A DNA stretch of 56,527 nucleotides, taken from positions 1-56,527 of the forward strand of contig JADLEJ010000057.1 of the NCBI GenBank assembly GCA_020846195.1, read 5' to 3'. The position numbers were made by a program, and so were the translations under genes. The notes below the pieces were generated by a model. The model searched no databases. It saw nothing but the letters and a program-made list of their open reading frames with translations, and was not told the origin of the DNA. Origin of the DNA: Nitrospira sp. (lineage in GTDB: Bacteria > Nitrospirota > Nitrospiria > Nitrospirales > Nitrospiraceae). Within the stretch, counting starts at the first letter, position 1. Each line of letters begins with the position of its first letter. Of the stretch, positions 42,392-51,967 are shown piece by piece.

Positions 42392-43189
42392 TCACACACC
42401 ACTCCTCAAATCTGCCTCTTTCTTAGCATAAATATTTTTATTAGACTCGAAAATACTCAGAAACTCGAGGTTTCCCTTTTTCCCACGGATCGGAGAATCA
42501 AGCGTCGCCTTCTGAGCCAGTCCAAGCCCATCAGCACAGGCCAGAATACGTTGCAACACAGCCTGCCGCTGCGCTTCATCTCGAACAATTCCACCCCGGC
42601 CAACCTGCCCCTTCCCCACTTCGAATTGCGGTTTCACCAATGCGATAACGATAGCACCGGGCTGTAGAAACTGCATGAGAGGTGGCAATACCATTGTGAG
42701 TGAAATAAACGACACGTCGATGACCACGAGAGAGACTGGCTCAGGGATGAGCGCTCGATCTACATAACGAATGTTCGTCCTCTCATGCAAAATAACCCGG
42801 GGATCCTGACGAAGACGCCAGTCAAATTGTCCATATCCGACATCCACGGCATACACCCGCGCGGCGCCGCGTTGCAGCAGACAATCGGTGAATCCTCCAG
42901 TAGAACACCCGACATCAAGACAAACTGCGCCTTGCGGGTCAATGGCACCAGCCTCAAGCGCGCGAATGAGCTTTTCTCCGCCTCGGCTCACAAACCGAGT
43001 CCCATGCGAAACGACATCAATCGCCGCATCGAGCGGAACCACCTTCGCAGGCTTGTCGGACAGAGCGCCATCGAGTCGAACTTCTCCGGCGAGGATCATC
43101 CGAACCGCCACATCCCGGCTTTGGGCAAGACCTCGCGCAACCAGCACTCGGTCGAGCCGATCTTTTACCGGACGTACGTGATTCACCAT
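42392..43189 (-). CDS. tlyA: TlyA family rRNA 2'-O-methyltransferase
   Basis: A 265-residue protein with an N-terminal S4 RNA-binding domain (R-L-D-R-V-L-V-A-R-G-L-A-Q-S-R) and an FtsJ-like methyltransferase domain: C-L-D-V-G-C-S-T-G-G-F-T-D-C, V-D-V-G-Y-G-Q, and L-V-K-P-Q-F-E-V-G. TlyA methylates cytidines in 16S and 23S rRNA. It lies 53 bases after xseB. Confidence 0.93.
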   Translation of the reverse strand: MVNHVRPVKDRLDRVLVARGLAQSRDVAVRMILAGEVRLDGALSDKPAKVVPLDAAIDVVSHGTRFVSRGGEKLIRALEAGAIDPQGAVCLDVGCSTGGFTDCLLQRGAARVYAVDVGYGQFDWRLRQDPRVILHERTNIRYVDRALIPEPVSLVVIDVSFISLTMVLPPLMQFLQPGAIVIALVKPQFEVGKGQVGRGGIVRDEAQRQAVLQRILACADGLGLAQKATLDSPIRGKKGNLEFLSIFESNKNIYAKKEADLRSGV

Positions 43190-43242
43190 GGTTGAATACG
43201 CAAGCAGACTACGCGAGAGCCCCCTGGACAGATGCGGAACAC

Positions 43243-43497
43243 CTACGGCTCAAGAGACGCGTCATCCTCAGCATCATCGATAGAAAATGCCTGTAACTGT
43301 TTTTTGCCGTTGGCATCCTGCACCAGCACTTCCACTTTCCGCTCAGCTTCTTCCAGCACTTTCAGACAGTTTTTCGAGAGGCGTATGCCTTCTTCAAAAA
43401 TCTTGAGCGATTCATCCAGCGAAAGATCGCCGTGCTCTAATTGTCCTACAATCGCTTCCAACCGAGCCATCGCTTGTTCGAACTTCACTGCCGCCAC
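43243..43497 (-). CDS. xseB: Exodeoxyribonuclease VII small subunit
   Basis: An 84-residue protein with F-E-Q-A-M-A-R-L-E-A-I-V-G-Q-L-E and L-D-E-S-L-K-I-F-E-E-G-I-R-L, the standard XseB profile. It lies next to xseA. Confidence 0.95.
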   Translation of the reverse strand: MAAVKFEQAMARLEAIVGQLEHGDLSLDESLKIFEEGIRLSKNCLKVLEEAERKVEVLVQDANGKKQLQAFSIDDAEDDASLEP

Positions 43498-43551
43498 AAT
43501 CGACTCCTCATCATCCGGTATGAATAAAGTATATCGGCCCCTTGCCCGATT

Positions 43552-45000
43552 TTAAATCCGAGCATCCGGCAGGTCTGCTTTCACGACGCACAACAACCGC
43601 CCATCGACCAACTTCGCCTGAAGCTCTTCTCCAACACTCACCTCACGCACTCCCCGAATCACCTCTCCAGTGCGCGCATGCTGAAGCACGCTATAGCCGC
43701 GCCCTAATGTCGCCAACGGACTCAGCGCGTGAAGCCGCGCCGCGCCCGATTGAACTCGCTGCATGCGAGTCTCTACCAGCCCGCGAGTGCCCTGGTGGAG
43801 CCGCGCCGCCAATTGCGGAACAACGGCCAGGCCATGACGCACCCGCGCATGAGGGCTCCCTGCTATCAATCGCTGATTCGCGCGCACCATTCTCTCCTGC
43901 CCGACCTGCAACACCAGCCGAACGGCCGACGACAACTCATAGACCGTCGCATCCACCCGCTGAATCTCTTCCTGCACTCGCACACGCACCGCGGCAATTT
44001 GATGCGTCGCCAACCGCACCCGCTGACGCTCTTCCTCCATCCGCCGTCCAACTACCTGTTGAAGCCTGGCCGACAGTTCAGCCAGCCGGCTCACAATCTG
44101 AGCCAGGACCGGCGCAACCGCTTCCGCCGCCGCCGAGGGTGTCGGTGCGCGAAGGTCCGCGGCAAAGTCCGCCAACGTCACATCCGTTTCATGCCCGACA
44201 GCGGAGACCACGGGGATGCGCGATGCCACGATCGCCCGCACCACAACCTCTTCATTGAAACTCCAGAGATCTTCAAGCGAACCGCCCCCACGCCCAACAA
44301 TCATCACCTCCACCAAGCCGGACTCGCTGAGCATCCGGATGGCTGCCGCAATCTGTTCGGCTGAACCCTCGCCCTGCACCTGGACAGGGACAATGATGAT
44401 GTGCAGCGTGGGGCAGCGGCGATGCAGCACCGTCAGCATATCCCGAATCACGGCACCGCTCAGCGATGTGACCAATCCAACCCTGCGGGGAAGTTCTGGA
44501 AGCTCCCTCTTGCGGGCCTCGTCGAATAGCCCTTCTTCAGCGAGCCTTGCTCTGAGCTGCTCAAAGGCCAGCTGCAGCGCTCCACGCCCCTTGGGCTCAA
44601 CGTAGTCCAGAATGATCTGGTATTCGCCGCGCGGCTCATACACCGTCACCCGCCCGCGGGCAACGACATGCAGTCCATCCTCAAGCGCAAACCGCAGCCG
44701 CGTCGCGGCCGCCCTGAAAAGGACGGCGCGAATCTGGCTCGACTCGTCTTTGAGCGTGCAATAGAGATGGCCCGATGCCGGAGCGCGGAGGTTCGACACT
44801 TCGCCTTCCAGCCACACCTCGGGAAAACCGGACTCAAGCGTGGACCGCACAAGGCTGGTCAATTCCGAGACAGTATGAACCTGCCTGACCGAAGAGGCGG
44901 ACAAGGAACTCGGCGTAGGTATTCTGAAGCCCGTGGCGAGATCTCCCTTAGTCGATGACCCGGATTCGTTCGATCGACATCGCCTTGCCGAGTTGCGCAT
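43552..45000 (-). CDS. xseA: Exodeoxyribonuclease VII large subunit
   Basis: A 482-residue protein. The OB-fold has V-W-L-E-G-E-V-S-N-L-R-A-P-A-S-G-H-L-Y; the catalytic domain has G-R-G-G-G-S-L-E-D-L-W and G-H-E-T-D-V-T-L-A-D-F. The long central coiled coil is present, and it ends with the strand G-Y-S-V-L. I chose the ATG at 45000, which has GAGG 5 bases upstream; this overlaps ymdB by 53 bases. The frame stays open to a TTG at 45009. Confidence 0.95.
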   Translation of the reverse strand: MRNSARRCRSNESGSSTKGDLATGFRIPTPSSLSASSVRQVHTVSELTSLVRSTLESGFPEVWLEGEVSNLRAPASGHLYCTLKDESSQIRAVLFRAAATRLRFALEDGLHVVARGRVTVYEPRGEYQIILDYVEPKGRGALQLAFEQLRARLAEEGLFDEARKRELPELPRRVGLVTSLSGAVIRDMLTVLHRRCPTLHIIIVPVQVQGEGSAEQIAAAIRMLSESGLVEVMIVGRGGGSLEDLWSFNEEVVVRAIVASRIPVVSAVGHETDVTLADFAADLRAPTPSAAAEAVAPVLAQIVSRLAELSARLQQVVGRRMEEERQRVRLATHQIAAVRVRVQEEIQRVDATVYELSSAVRLVLQVGQERMVRANQRLIAGSPHARVRHGLAVVPQLAARLHQGTRGLVETRMQRVQSGAARLHALSPLATLGRGYSVLQHARTGEVIRGVREVSVGEELQAKLVDGRLLCVVKADLPDARI

Positions 45001-45727
45001 CGACCTCAATCAGCACCGCGCAAAAAACCGTGGGCCCGGAAGCCACTTCAAATCGTTTCGGCATCCCCGTCAGAAACTTTTCAATCGCGAGCTCTTTTTT
45101 GACTCCGATGACACCATGCAACGGGCCGGTCATGCCGATATCCGTCAAATACGCCGTGCCTTTCGGCAGAATCTGCTCGTCGGCGGTTTGGACATGCGTA
45201 TGCGTCCCCACCACCGCACTAACGTCTCCGTCGAGATAATGTCCCATCGCCATCTTTTCCGATGTCGCCTCGGCATGCATATCGACGAGCACCACCGCGG
45301 CCTCTCGCTTCAGCTTCGCCACTTCACGCTTGGCCACTTGGAACGGACAGTCGAGCGTCGGCATATAGGCACGGCCCATTAGTTGGAGCACCGCCAGCTT
45401 TTCTCCGCCTGGAGTCTCAACGACATAACTGCCGTGGCCCGGCACGCCGGCCGGATAATTGGCGGGACGCAACAAGCGCGGCTCACGAGGGAAATAGTCG
45501 AGGATTTCTTTTTTGTCCCAGGCATGATTCCCCGTCGTGATGACGGACAAGCCCATCTCGAACAGCTCTTCCGCCAGCTCCGGCGTAATCCCGAATCCGC
45601 CCGCCGCATTCTCTCCGTTCCCGATGACGACATCCACCTGCCGCTGGGAGACCACGCGCGGAATCATGCGCCCCACGGCCCGGCGGCCTGGCTCGCCCAT
45701 GATGTCGCCGATATAAAGAATCTTCAC
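44948..45727 (-). CDS. ymdB: YmdB family metallophosphoesterase
   Basis: A 259-residue protein of the TIGR00282 family: I-G-D-I-M-G-E-P-G-R-R-A near the start, G-N-G-E-N-A, T-G-N-H-A-W-D-K-K, D-M-H-A-E, and G-T-H-T-H-V-Q, which together supply the dimetal site. Homologues hydrolyse 2',3'-cyclic nucleotides. Its start overlaps the rny stop by four bases, a pairing that is common. Confidence 0.93.
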   Translation of the reverse strand: MKILYIGDIMGEPGRRAVGRMIPRVVSQRQVDVVIGNGENAAGGFGITPELAEELFEMGLSVITTGNHAWDKKEILDYFPREPRLLRPANYPAGVPGHGSYVVETPGGEKLAVLQLMGRAYMPTLDCPFQVAKREVAKLKREAAVVLVDMHAEATSEKMAMGHYLDGDVSAVVGTHTHVQTADEQILPKGTAYLTDIGMTGPLHGVIGVKKELAIEKFLTGMPKRFEVASGPTVFCAVLIEVDAQLGKAMSIERIRVID

Positions 45728-47352
45728 TTCGCGTACTCCACATACCGGCTTTCCCTGATCACAGTCACCCGGATCTGGCCTGGATAGGTCAGCTCCTGCT
45801 CAATCTTCTTCGCCAAATCCCGTGACAGCTGGAACGATTCCGTGTCGGTAATATCTTCCTGCCGCACAATCACGCGAATCTCCCGTCCCGCTTGGATCGC
45901 ATAGGCCTTCTGCACGCCTTTATAGGCGGTGGCCAGCGCCTCCAGCTTCTCCAACCGCTTCACATACGATTCCAACGCCTCGCGTCGTGCGCCAGGCCGC
46001 GCGGCGGACAAGGCTTCTGCAGCCGCCACCAAGACGCTCTCCGGACAGATCGGCTCCACCTGTTCATGGTGACCCGCAATTGCATTCACAATCTTCGCAG
46101 ACTCGCCGTACTTCTTGGCGATCTCGGCGCCAAGCATCGCATGCGGCCCTTCCTCTTCATGGCTGACCGCCTTGCCGATGTCATGAAGCAATGCGCCGCG
46201 GCGCGCCAGCTTGACGTCGAGACCCAGCTCGGAGGCCATGATCCCGCAGATGTAGGCCGCTTCGCGCGCATGATACAAATTGTTCTGTCCGTAGCTCGTC
46301 CGGTACTTCAACCGGCCCAATACTTTGATCAGCTCCGGATGGAAATCAGAAAGACCCAGCTCGAAAATAATCTTCTCGGCTTCCTCATACATCAACTTAT
46401 CGATATCGACCTTCACTTTTTCCACGATTTCTTCGATGCGCGTTGGATGGATTCGCCCATCGTGCATCAGCCGCTCAAGCGAGACCTTGGCGATTTCGCG
46501 CCGCAACGGATCGAACCCTGAAATGATCACCGCCTCGGGCGTTTCATCGATAATCAGATCGATGCCGGTCGCCGCTTCAATCGCCCGAATATTCCGCCCT
46601 TCCCGGCCAATGATCCGGCCCTTCATTGCATCGTTGGGAATTTGCACCACGGAGATCGTGGATTCAGCGACGTAGTCGCGCACGACCCGTTGAATCGAGC
46701 TGGTAATAATTTCCCGCGCTTCCCGTTCGGAATTTTCCCGCGCTTCTTCCAGCGTGCGCTTGGCAAATCCGGCCGCATCGAGGCGGGCCTGGCTTTCCAT
46801 TTCGACCATCAATTGTTTCTTGGCCTCATCGCCCGTCATCCCGGCTACGCGTTCGAGCGCTTCGCGATGTTCGCGCTCAACCTTCGTGCAGGCCGCTTCC
46901 TTCTTGGTGAGACCTTCTTCACGCCGCGCAAACTCCTGATCCCTTTTCTGCGCATCCGCCTCTCGCTTCTCGATTGTTCCAAGCTTCCGGTCCAGATTCT
47001 CTTCCCGTTGAACCAGGCGTTTTTCCGTCACCGTCAATTCAGCAAGCCGGGCCTTCTGCTCTTTTTCAGAATCCGTCTTGGCTTGAAAGATCAGATCCTT
47101 CGACTCAAGCTTGGCTTCTTTAATCAGTGTCTCAGCCTCGCGCTGAGCATTTTGGGTAATTTGCTTCGCTTGCTCTTCCGCTTCCGTCCGCTTGGCGGTG
47201 GCGAGTTGACGGCGCACCACTTCAAGCAGTCCGGCACCGATTAGAGCCCCAATGAGTCCGCAGAGTACGTAGGCAACAAGTGAGGTAGAAATGGAAGCAC
47301 CCCCTTCATGGAGAAAACAGGCCAGCGCCCATTCTCTGCAATCTGTTAACAA
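45724..47352 (-). CDS. rny: Ribonuclease Y
   Basis: Domain order is N-terminal membrane helix (V-A-Y-V-L-C-G-L-I-G-A-L-I-G-A-G), long coiled coil (~50-200), KH domain (I-I-G-R-E-G-R-N-I-R), and HD domain (L-L-H-D-I-G-K-A) with a later second conserved H. RNase Y starts bulk mRNA decay at the membrane. The frame has no ATG before the membrane helix: it opens at a TTG at 47352 without a ribosome binding site, while GAAGGGGG lies just upstream of an ATT at 47292. The start is therefore unsettled. Confidence 0.95.
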   Translation of the reverse strand: MLTDCREWALACFLHEGGASISTSLVAYVLCGLIGALIGAGLLEVVRRQLATAKRTEAEEQAKQITQNAQREAETLIKEAKLESKDLIFQAKTDSEKEQKARLAELTVTEKRLVQREENLDRKLGTIEKREADAQKRDQEFARREEGLTKKEAACTKVEREHREALERVAGMTGDEAKKQLMVEMESQARLDAAGFAKRTLEEARENSEREAREIITSSIQRVVRDYVAESTISVVQIPNDAMKGRIIGREGRNIRAIEAATGIDLIIDETPEAVIISGFDPLRREIAKVSLERLMHDGRIHPTRIEEIVEKVKVDIDKLMYEEAEKIIFELGLSDFHPELIKVLGRLKYRTSYGQNNLYHAREAAYICGIMASELGLDVKLARRGALLHDIGKAVSHEEEGPHAMLGAEIAKKYGESAKIVNAIAGHHEQVEPICPESVLVAAAEALSAARPGARREALESYVKRLEKLEALATAYKGVQKAYAIQAGREIRVIVRQEDITDTESFQLSRDLAKKIEQELTYPGQIRVTVIRESRYVEYAK

Positions 47353-47843
47353 TGCAGCGCTATGCGAGGGTGGAGAGAAAACGAGGAAGGCTTAAACCGG
47401 GAACCGTGTCATCCCAAACGCGTTCGCACATGGGAACCAGAAGATCCGCTGCCTGTGTATCTGTATCCATTCCCATCGGGCCGAGACGCTCGAACTCCTA
47501 CCAGCATGCTCCGCCGACGAGGGATAACTGCAAGCACGGGCTGAACGTGCAACTCACGGCCGACCGCGCGCGACATATCCACACCCATGTCTGCGCACCG
47601 ATCTACGATCGTCCACACGAACCGCCGAACGGGGATCACCCAGACGGTAAGTATCCACCGTACCAACACGGCATACACAGATACACTGCTGTTCTCTTGT
47701 GCGTTGATCATTCGACTATCTCGATCACACATTCTGTTCTGGATGACGTTCCTGGAAACCGATTCCTCTTCACTCGACACACCCATACCGTAAACACACT
47801 AGATCCACGATAACAAAGGCTTTTTCCGAAAGCAAGGCGAAAC
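47353..47843 (-). ncRNA. Long zapA-rny gap; possible structured RNA
   Basis: About 490 bases on the minus strand between zapA and rny with no convincing gene; a 125-residue frame at 47409-47786 has no family features. It contains several hairpins, for example TCCCA/TGGGA near 47412-47435 and TGGGAA/TTCCCA across 47433-47477. In several bacterial groups a 6S RNA gene follows zapA, so this is a candidate site. I could not fold the sequence and cannot confirm it. Confidence 0.25.
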
Positions 47844-48140
47844 TCACCTGAAGAACGAGATCGGCATCTGCTCTTCGATGGATTCCATCAGCGTCTCCAT
47901 CCGGCGATCGACATCGGCCTCGCCTTGAGTCCGCTTCTTTTCCGATTCAAAGAATTGATGGGCGAGATTAATAGCCGTCAAGACCGCCAGCTTGGAGGGC
48001 GTTGCGGTTTTCATCCCCTCGGCCAGCGTCCGCATATGCCCATCTACGAAGCTTGCAAGTCGGCGAATATACGCATCGTCCGCTTCCCCACGGATTGAGT
48101 ATCGCTGGCCATAAATTTCCACATCAATGGTCTTAGTCAA
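47844..48140 (-). CDS. zapA: Cell division protein ZapA
   Basis: A 98-residue protein with V-E-I-Y-G-Q-R-Y-S-I-R-G near the start, Y-I-R-R-L-A-S-F-V-D, and a C-terminal coiled coil, standard for ZapA, which bundles FtsZ. Its start overlaps the upstream coiled-coil gene stop by 8 bases. Confidence 0.92.
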   Translation of the reverse strand: MTKTIDVEIYGQRYSIRGEADDAYIRRLASFVDGHMRTLAEGMKTATPSKLAVLTAINLAHQFFESEKKRTQGEADVDRRMETLMESIEEQMPISFFR

Positions 48141-48393
48141 GAGCCACCTCCTTGGAATCGTCCAGGCACTCCAACAAATCGATCTCGCTCATCACTCTTT
48201 CAATACGCGCCTTGATATCCACCCGCTCCTGTTCCCACTGCCGATTCATGTCGTCTTGCGAGGAGAGGCGCTGGCGCGTCGCCTTTAGTTCATCCTCCAA
48301 CAACGCATTCTTTTTCTTGAATTCCTGAACCAATTTCACCAGCTCACGAATCCGGCCTTCCAGCGCATCGAGACGATCCAACGCCATGCTCAA
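48133..48393 (-). CDS. Coiled-coil cell-division protein (ZapB-like)
   Basis: An 86-residue, almost entirely coiled-coil protein (L-D-A-L-E-G-R-I-R-E-L-V-K-L-V-Q-E). Position directly before zapA and length match the ZapB-like proteins that act with ZapA, but the sequence alone has little family information. Confidence 0.65.
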   Translation of the reverse strand: MSMALDRLDALEGRIRELVKLVQEFKKKNALLEDELKATRQRLSSQDDMNRQWEQERVDIKARIERVMSEIDLLECLDDSKEVALD

Positions 48394-48450
48394 AATCTCC
48401 CAATAAACCCAATAGATTGTGGGGCACTATAAAAACTTCACTACATCTTG

Positions 48451-50715
48451 TCAAGAAACCGGAAGCGCAGTCCCAGCCAGGCGAAGATATTCCTTGAAGC
48501 TCCGCAAAACCCGCTTCACATACTGGCGCGTCTCCTGAAACGGAATCAGCTCGACGAACTCATCCTGGCTGCGCCCCTTGTGCAGCCCAGCCCAATTCCC
48601 CACCGCAATCGGCCCAGCATTGTAGGCGGCAATCGTTTGAATCACATCGCCGGAGAACTGGCCCAGCAACTGCTCGACATAGCGCGCGCCGATCCGAATA
48701 TTCGTCTCTTGATCGAACAGATCTTCCCGCGTCACCGCGGGCAAATGATGCCGCTGCGCCACCTGATTGGCCGTCGCCGGCATCACCTGCATCAACCCGA
48801 TCGCTCCCACCCGCGACACGGCCCGCACATCGTACTGACTCTCTTCCCGAATGATCGCCGCAACCAGATAGGGATTCACGCCGTTCAAATTCTGTGTCTT
48901 GATGGTTGGAATCAAACCCGTGGGATAGGCCACCGCCCAAAGACCGGGCGCCACTAGCCCACCGGTCCGCTCTAATTTTTCGCGAAACTTGGCGCGGGCC
49001 AGCCGCAGAGCGTGATTATAGGCCCCCACCTCGTTCAACCGCATTGAAAGCGTCATCAAGATCTCTGGGTCTTGCGTATAGCGCTCCGTGAGGGCCGCCA
49101 ATTCACGCGCGGCATCGCCTTCGAGCCCCAAAATCTTCAGCTCCAGCGCCCTCCGATAGGTCGGTTGCTGCTCCACTTCTGCAAATTTCATCGACGCAGG
49201 AGCCATGACCTCTGATGTCGGCGTTTCCACCACGGACGCTGGCGCAGCCGAGCTGCCGATTTCAATCACCGCGTCCGGCGCCTGCTCCCTCGCCAATTGG
49301 CAATAATACGTGAAGGGATATTGCCGGCAGAGCTGCGCATAGACATCGCGCGCCCGCCCATTTTGCGTCTGCGTCAGGGAGCGAGCGATCCAGTAGAGGG
49401 CTTGAGGCTCATAGTCGCTATCGCGCTGATCGAGAATATGCTGCCAGACCTCAGCAGCCTCTTTGTACCGAGCCATGCGGTAGAGAGCCCATCCAACGCG
49501 CCAGGACGCTTCTGCCCGCTGAGTCGCCGGTTCTCCAGACTTTGCCACCACTCGATACTTGGCAACCGCCTCATTGAGCTGCTTCTGATCTTCCAGCCAA
49601 ATCCCGGCAAAAATATTGATCTGCCCCTTCTGCTCCGCCGACAACGACAGCTTGTCCAGCGACCGGCTCAATTCCAGCAGCTTTGCGCCCATAGCCTGGC
49701 GCAGATACACTCGCGCCAGCCAGACCGTGGCGTCATTGGACTCTGCAATATGCTCGGCCACCAGCGCCCGAAACGTCTCCCGCGCGTGATCGTATTGCTT
49801 CAGCCGCACCTGCGCGACCCCAAGCTTCAGCTTCGCGCTCCCACGTTGCGGCGAGCCCGGCTCCATCGTTAAAAATTTTTTTAGCTCCTCGATCACCTCC
49901 GCCTGCAACGCCTGGCTGGCAAACGACTGCGCCCGTCCAAACCGATCTTCTGACGTCGCGGCCCAAGGCTCTCCGCCAAGATTTGACAGTAAGAGCCCTT
50001 CAGCTTCTTTCGCTTCCGGCGCATAGGGAAATTTGACCCAGAGCTGCTTCAGCGTCGTCCGTCCCTCGGCGATCTGGCCGCCACGAAGCTGACAAGCCGC
50101 CTGACGCAACCACGCTTGCGGCACAAGGCGCTCTTTATCTTTATCGCTGTACGTCACCGCCTTCGCCAGCCAGCCCAACGCCTCTGGGCAACTGGCCGCT
50201 TGATACCAGGCCTCTCCGGCCCGCAGCGCCACCAGGCCGGTCAAGTTCGAATCGGGCACGGTCTGGACAATGCTTTCGAACAGACCGGCTGCCTCCCTGG
50301 CTTCGCCGAGCCGCAACTTCGCCTCGCCCAACCAGAGCCGCAGATAATCGTCGAGCACGGGAAGATCGCGCTGGCCAGTCTGTAAAAACGGGATCGCGGA
50401 AGACGGATTGCTTTCGACCAGCAACACTCCGGATAACACGCCGGCGCGCTGAGCCCAGACCGAACCGGGGAATCGCTCGGCGACTAACCGTAATCGCTCC
50501 AGCTTCAGCGCCGACACTTGCTCTTTGGTGAGTTGATTGCCCAATCGCTCTTTAGGCTGGGCCGCGGCCAAAAAGCACTCTTCGGCAGATTCGCAGGAAC
50601 CGGCAGCAGGTGTCTCAGTATTACTGACTTGCGAGGCCGACACGTGGGTAGCCGAAAGCCCTGACAAAGCGAGAAGCAGCGTTGAAATGAGGAAGGGGTG
50701 AGATGCAGGCGTCAT
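48451..50715 (-). CDS. Soluble lytic transglycosylase (Slt70-like)
   Basis: About 754 residues from the ATG at 50715; an upstream extension to 50835 is open but the signal peptide (F-L-I-S-T-L-L-L-A-L-S-G) begins at the chosen start. A long helical superhelix of TPR-like repeats is followed by the C-terminal SLT domain: I-I-R-E-E-S-Q-Y-D with the catalytic Glu, G-A-I-G-L-M-Q-V-M-P-A-T-A, and A-Y-N-A-G-P. It cleaves peptidoglycan glycan strands in the periplasm. Confidence 0.93.
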   Translation of the reverse strand: MTPASHPFLISTLLLALSGLSATHVSASQVSNTETPAAGSCESAEECFLAAAQPKERLGNQLTKEQVSALKLERLRLVAERFPGSVWAQRAGVLSGVLLVESNPSSAIPFLQTGQRDLPVLDDYLRLWLGEAKLRLGEAREAAGLFESIVQTVPDSNLTGLVALRAGEAWYQAASCPEALGWLAKAVTYSDKDKERLVPQAWLRQAACQLRGGQIAEGRTTLKQLWVKFPYAPEAKEAEGLLLSNLGGEPWAATSEDRFGRAQSFASQALQAEVIEELKKFLTMEPGSPQRGSAKLKLGVAQVRLKQYDHARETFRALVAEHIAESNDATVWLARVYLRQAMGAKLLELSRSLDKLSLSAEQKGQINIFAGIWLEDQKQLNEAVAKYRVVAKSGEPATQRAEASWRVGWALYRMARYKEAAEVWQHILDQRDSDYEPQALYWIARSLTQTQNGRARDVYAQLCRQYPFTYYCQLAREQAPDAVIEIGSSAAPASVVETPTSEVMAPASMKFAEVEQQPTYRRALELKILGLEGDAARELAALTERYTQDPEILMTLSMRLNEVGAYNHALRLARAKFREKLERTGGLVAPGLWAVAYPTGLIPTIKTQNLNGVNPYLVAAIIREESQYDVRAVSRVGAIGLMQVMPATANQVAQRHHLPAVTREDLFDQETNIRIGARYVEQLLGQFSGDVIQTIAAYNAGPIAVGNWAGLHKGRSQDEFVELIPFQETRQYVKRVLRSFKEYLRLAGTALPVS

Positions 50716-50856
50716 ATTCAACTGTAGTAACACATTACAGACCGGAGGGGTAGGAGCGATCACCCCTGCCCGCACGTCATTAGCCGAACGGATGCTGCCG
50801 ATTGCCTTATTCCTGTGATACTCTGCCACTCTCATTTTTGAAATGGACCAGCTCCG

Positions 50857-51945
50857 ATGACCGAACCCGCTCTCCCACAGGCGAATTTACTGAGTTTGAC
50901 CGACGCACAACTGACTACGCTTGTCCGGGAATTCGGCTGGCCCGGTTATCGAACCGGGCAGATCTTGCGCTGGCTCTATCAGCGCCGGGCCCGCACGATC
51001 AGCCAGATGACCGATCTCTCGCAGGGCGATCGTGAAAAGCTGGCAACCGTCGCAACGATTCAGCGCACGCAGAACTGCACCGTGCTCCAATCCTCCGACG
51101 GCACACGCAAGCTGCTCCTGACCTTAGACGATGGTCTGCGCATTGAAACGGTGCTGATCCCGGACGAAGATCGCCTGACGCTCTGCGTCTCGACCCAAGT
51201 CGGCTGCATGCTGGATTGCGGCTTTTGCCTGACCGGCACGATGGGGTTGAAGCGTAATCTCAAGGCGCATGAAATTGTCGACCAGGTGCTCACGGCTCAG
51301 GATCATCTCACCGGCGAAGAACGCCTGACCAATCTGGTCTTCATGGGCATGGGGGAGCCGCTGGCCAACATCGAGGCCCTGTCCGCGGCGATTCGCTGTC
51401 TGACAAACAAATCCTGGGGGCTGGGCTGGTCGCCGCGACGCATTACGGTTTCGACCGCGGGGCTCGCCACCCGGCTGAAAGACGTGGCTGCGCTCGGGGT
51501 GAACTTGGCGATTTCGCTGAACGGCACCACGGAAGAACAGCGGCAACGTTTGATGCCCGCAGCCAGCCAGATCGCCTCGCTTAAAACGCTCATGGCGGCC
51601 TGCCGTCGATATCCACTCCCGCCCATGCGGCGGCTGACGTTTGAGTACGTGATGCTCGCCGGGGTGAACGACAGCGATGACGATGCCCGCCGCCTCATCA
51701 AGCTCCTCCAGGGCATCAAATGCAAAGTGAACCTGATTCCCTTCAACGAATTTCCCGGCAATGCTTTCCGCAGGCCGGCCGACACTCGCGTGTTCACCTT
51801 CCAGGCCATCCTCACCCGCGCCAGCATCGATGCATTCATTCGCAAAAGCCGTGGACGCGATGTGTTGGGAGCTTGTGGCCAATTGGGCAACGTCCCTGCA
51901 GGCCAGGCTTCCGCCGCCTTGACACATATCGAATCTCGTTGTTAG
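50857..51945 (+). CDS. rlmN: 23S rRNA (adenine-C2)-methyltransferase RlmN
   Basis: A 362-residue radical SAM protein. The iron-sulfur motif is C-M-L-D-C-G-F-C (C-x3-C-x2-C) near residue 116, followed by F-M-G-M-G-E-P-L-A-N and S-T-A-G-L. The C-terminal Cys in A-C-G-Q-L is the methyl carrier. It modifies A2503 of 23S rRNA and tRNA. Confidence 0.96.
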   Translation: MTEPALPQANLLSLTDAQLTTLVREFGWPGYRTGQILRWLYQRRARTISQMTDLSQGDREKLATVATIQRTQNCTVLQSSDGTRKLLLTLDDGLRIETVLIPDEDRLTLCVSTQVGCMLDCGFCLTGTMGLKRNLKAHEIVDQVLTAQDHLTGEERLTNLVFMGMGEPLANIEALSAAIRCLTNKSWGLGWSPRRITVSTAGLATRLKDVAALGVNLAISLNGTTEEQRQRLMPAASQIASLKTLMAACRRYPLPPMRRLTFEYVMLAGVNDSDDDARRLIKLLQGIKCKVNLIPFNEFPGNAFRRPADTRVFTFQAILTRASIDAFIRKSRGRDVLGACGQLGNVPAGQASAALTHIESRC

Positions 51946-51967
51946 CATGCCTCGTGCGACTCACCCA

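Noticed and set aside
47409..47786. 125-residue open frame in the zapA-rny gap (minus strand)
   Set aside because: Arg/Val-rich with no family features and no ribosome binding site; treated as non-coding.
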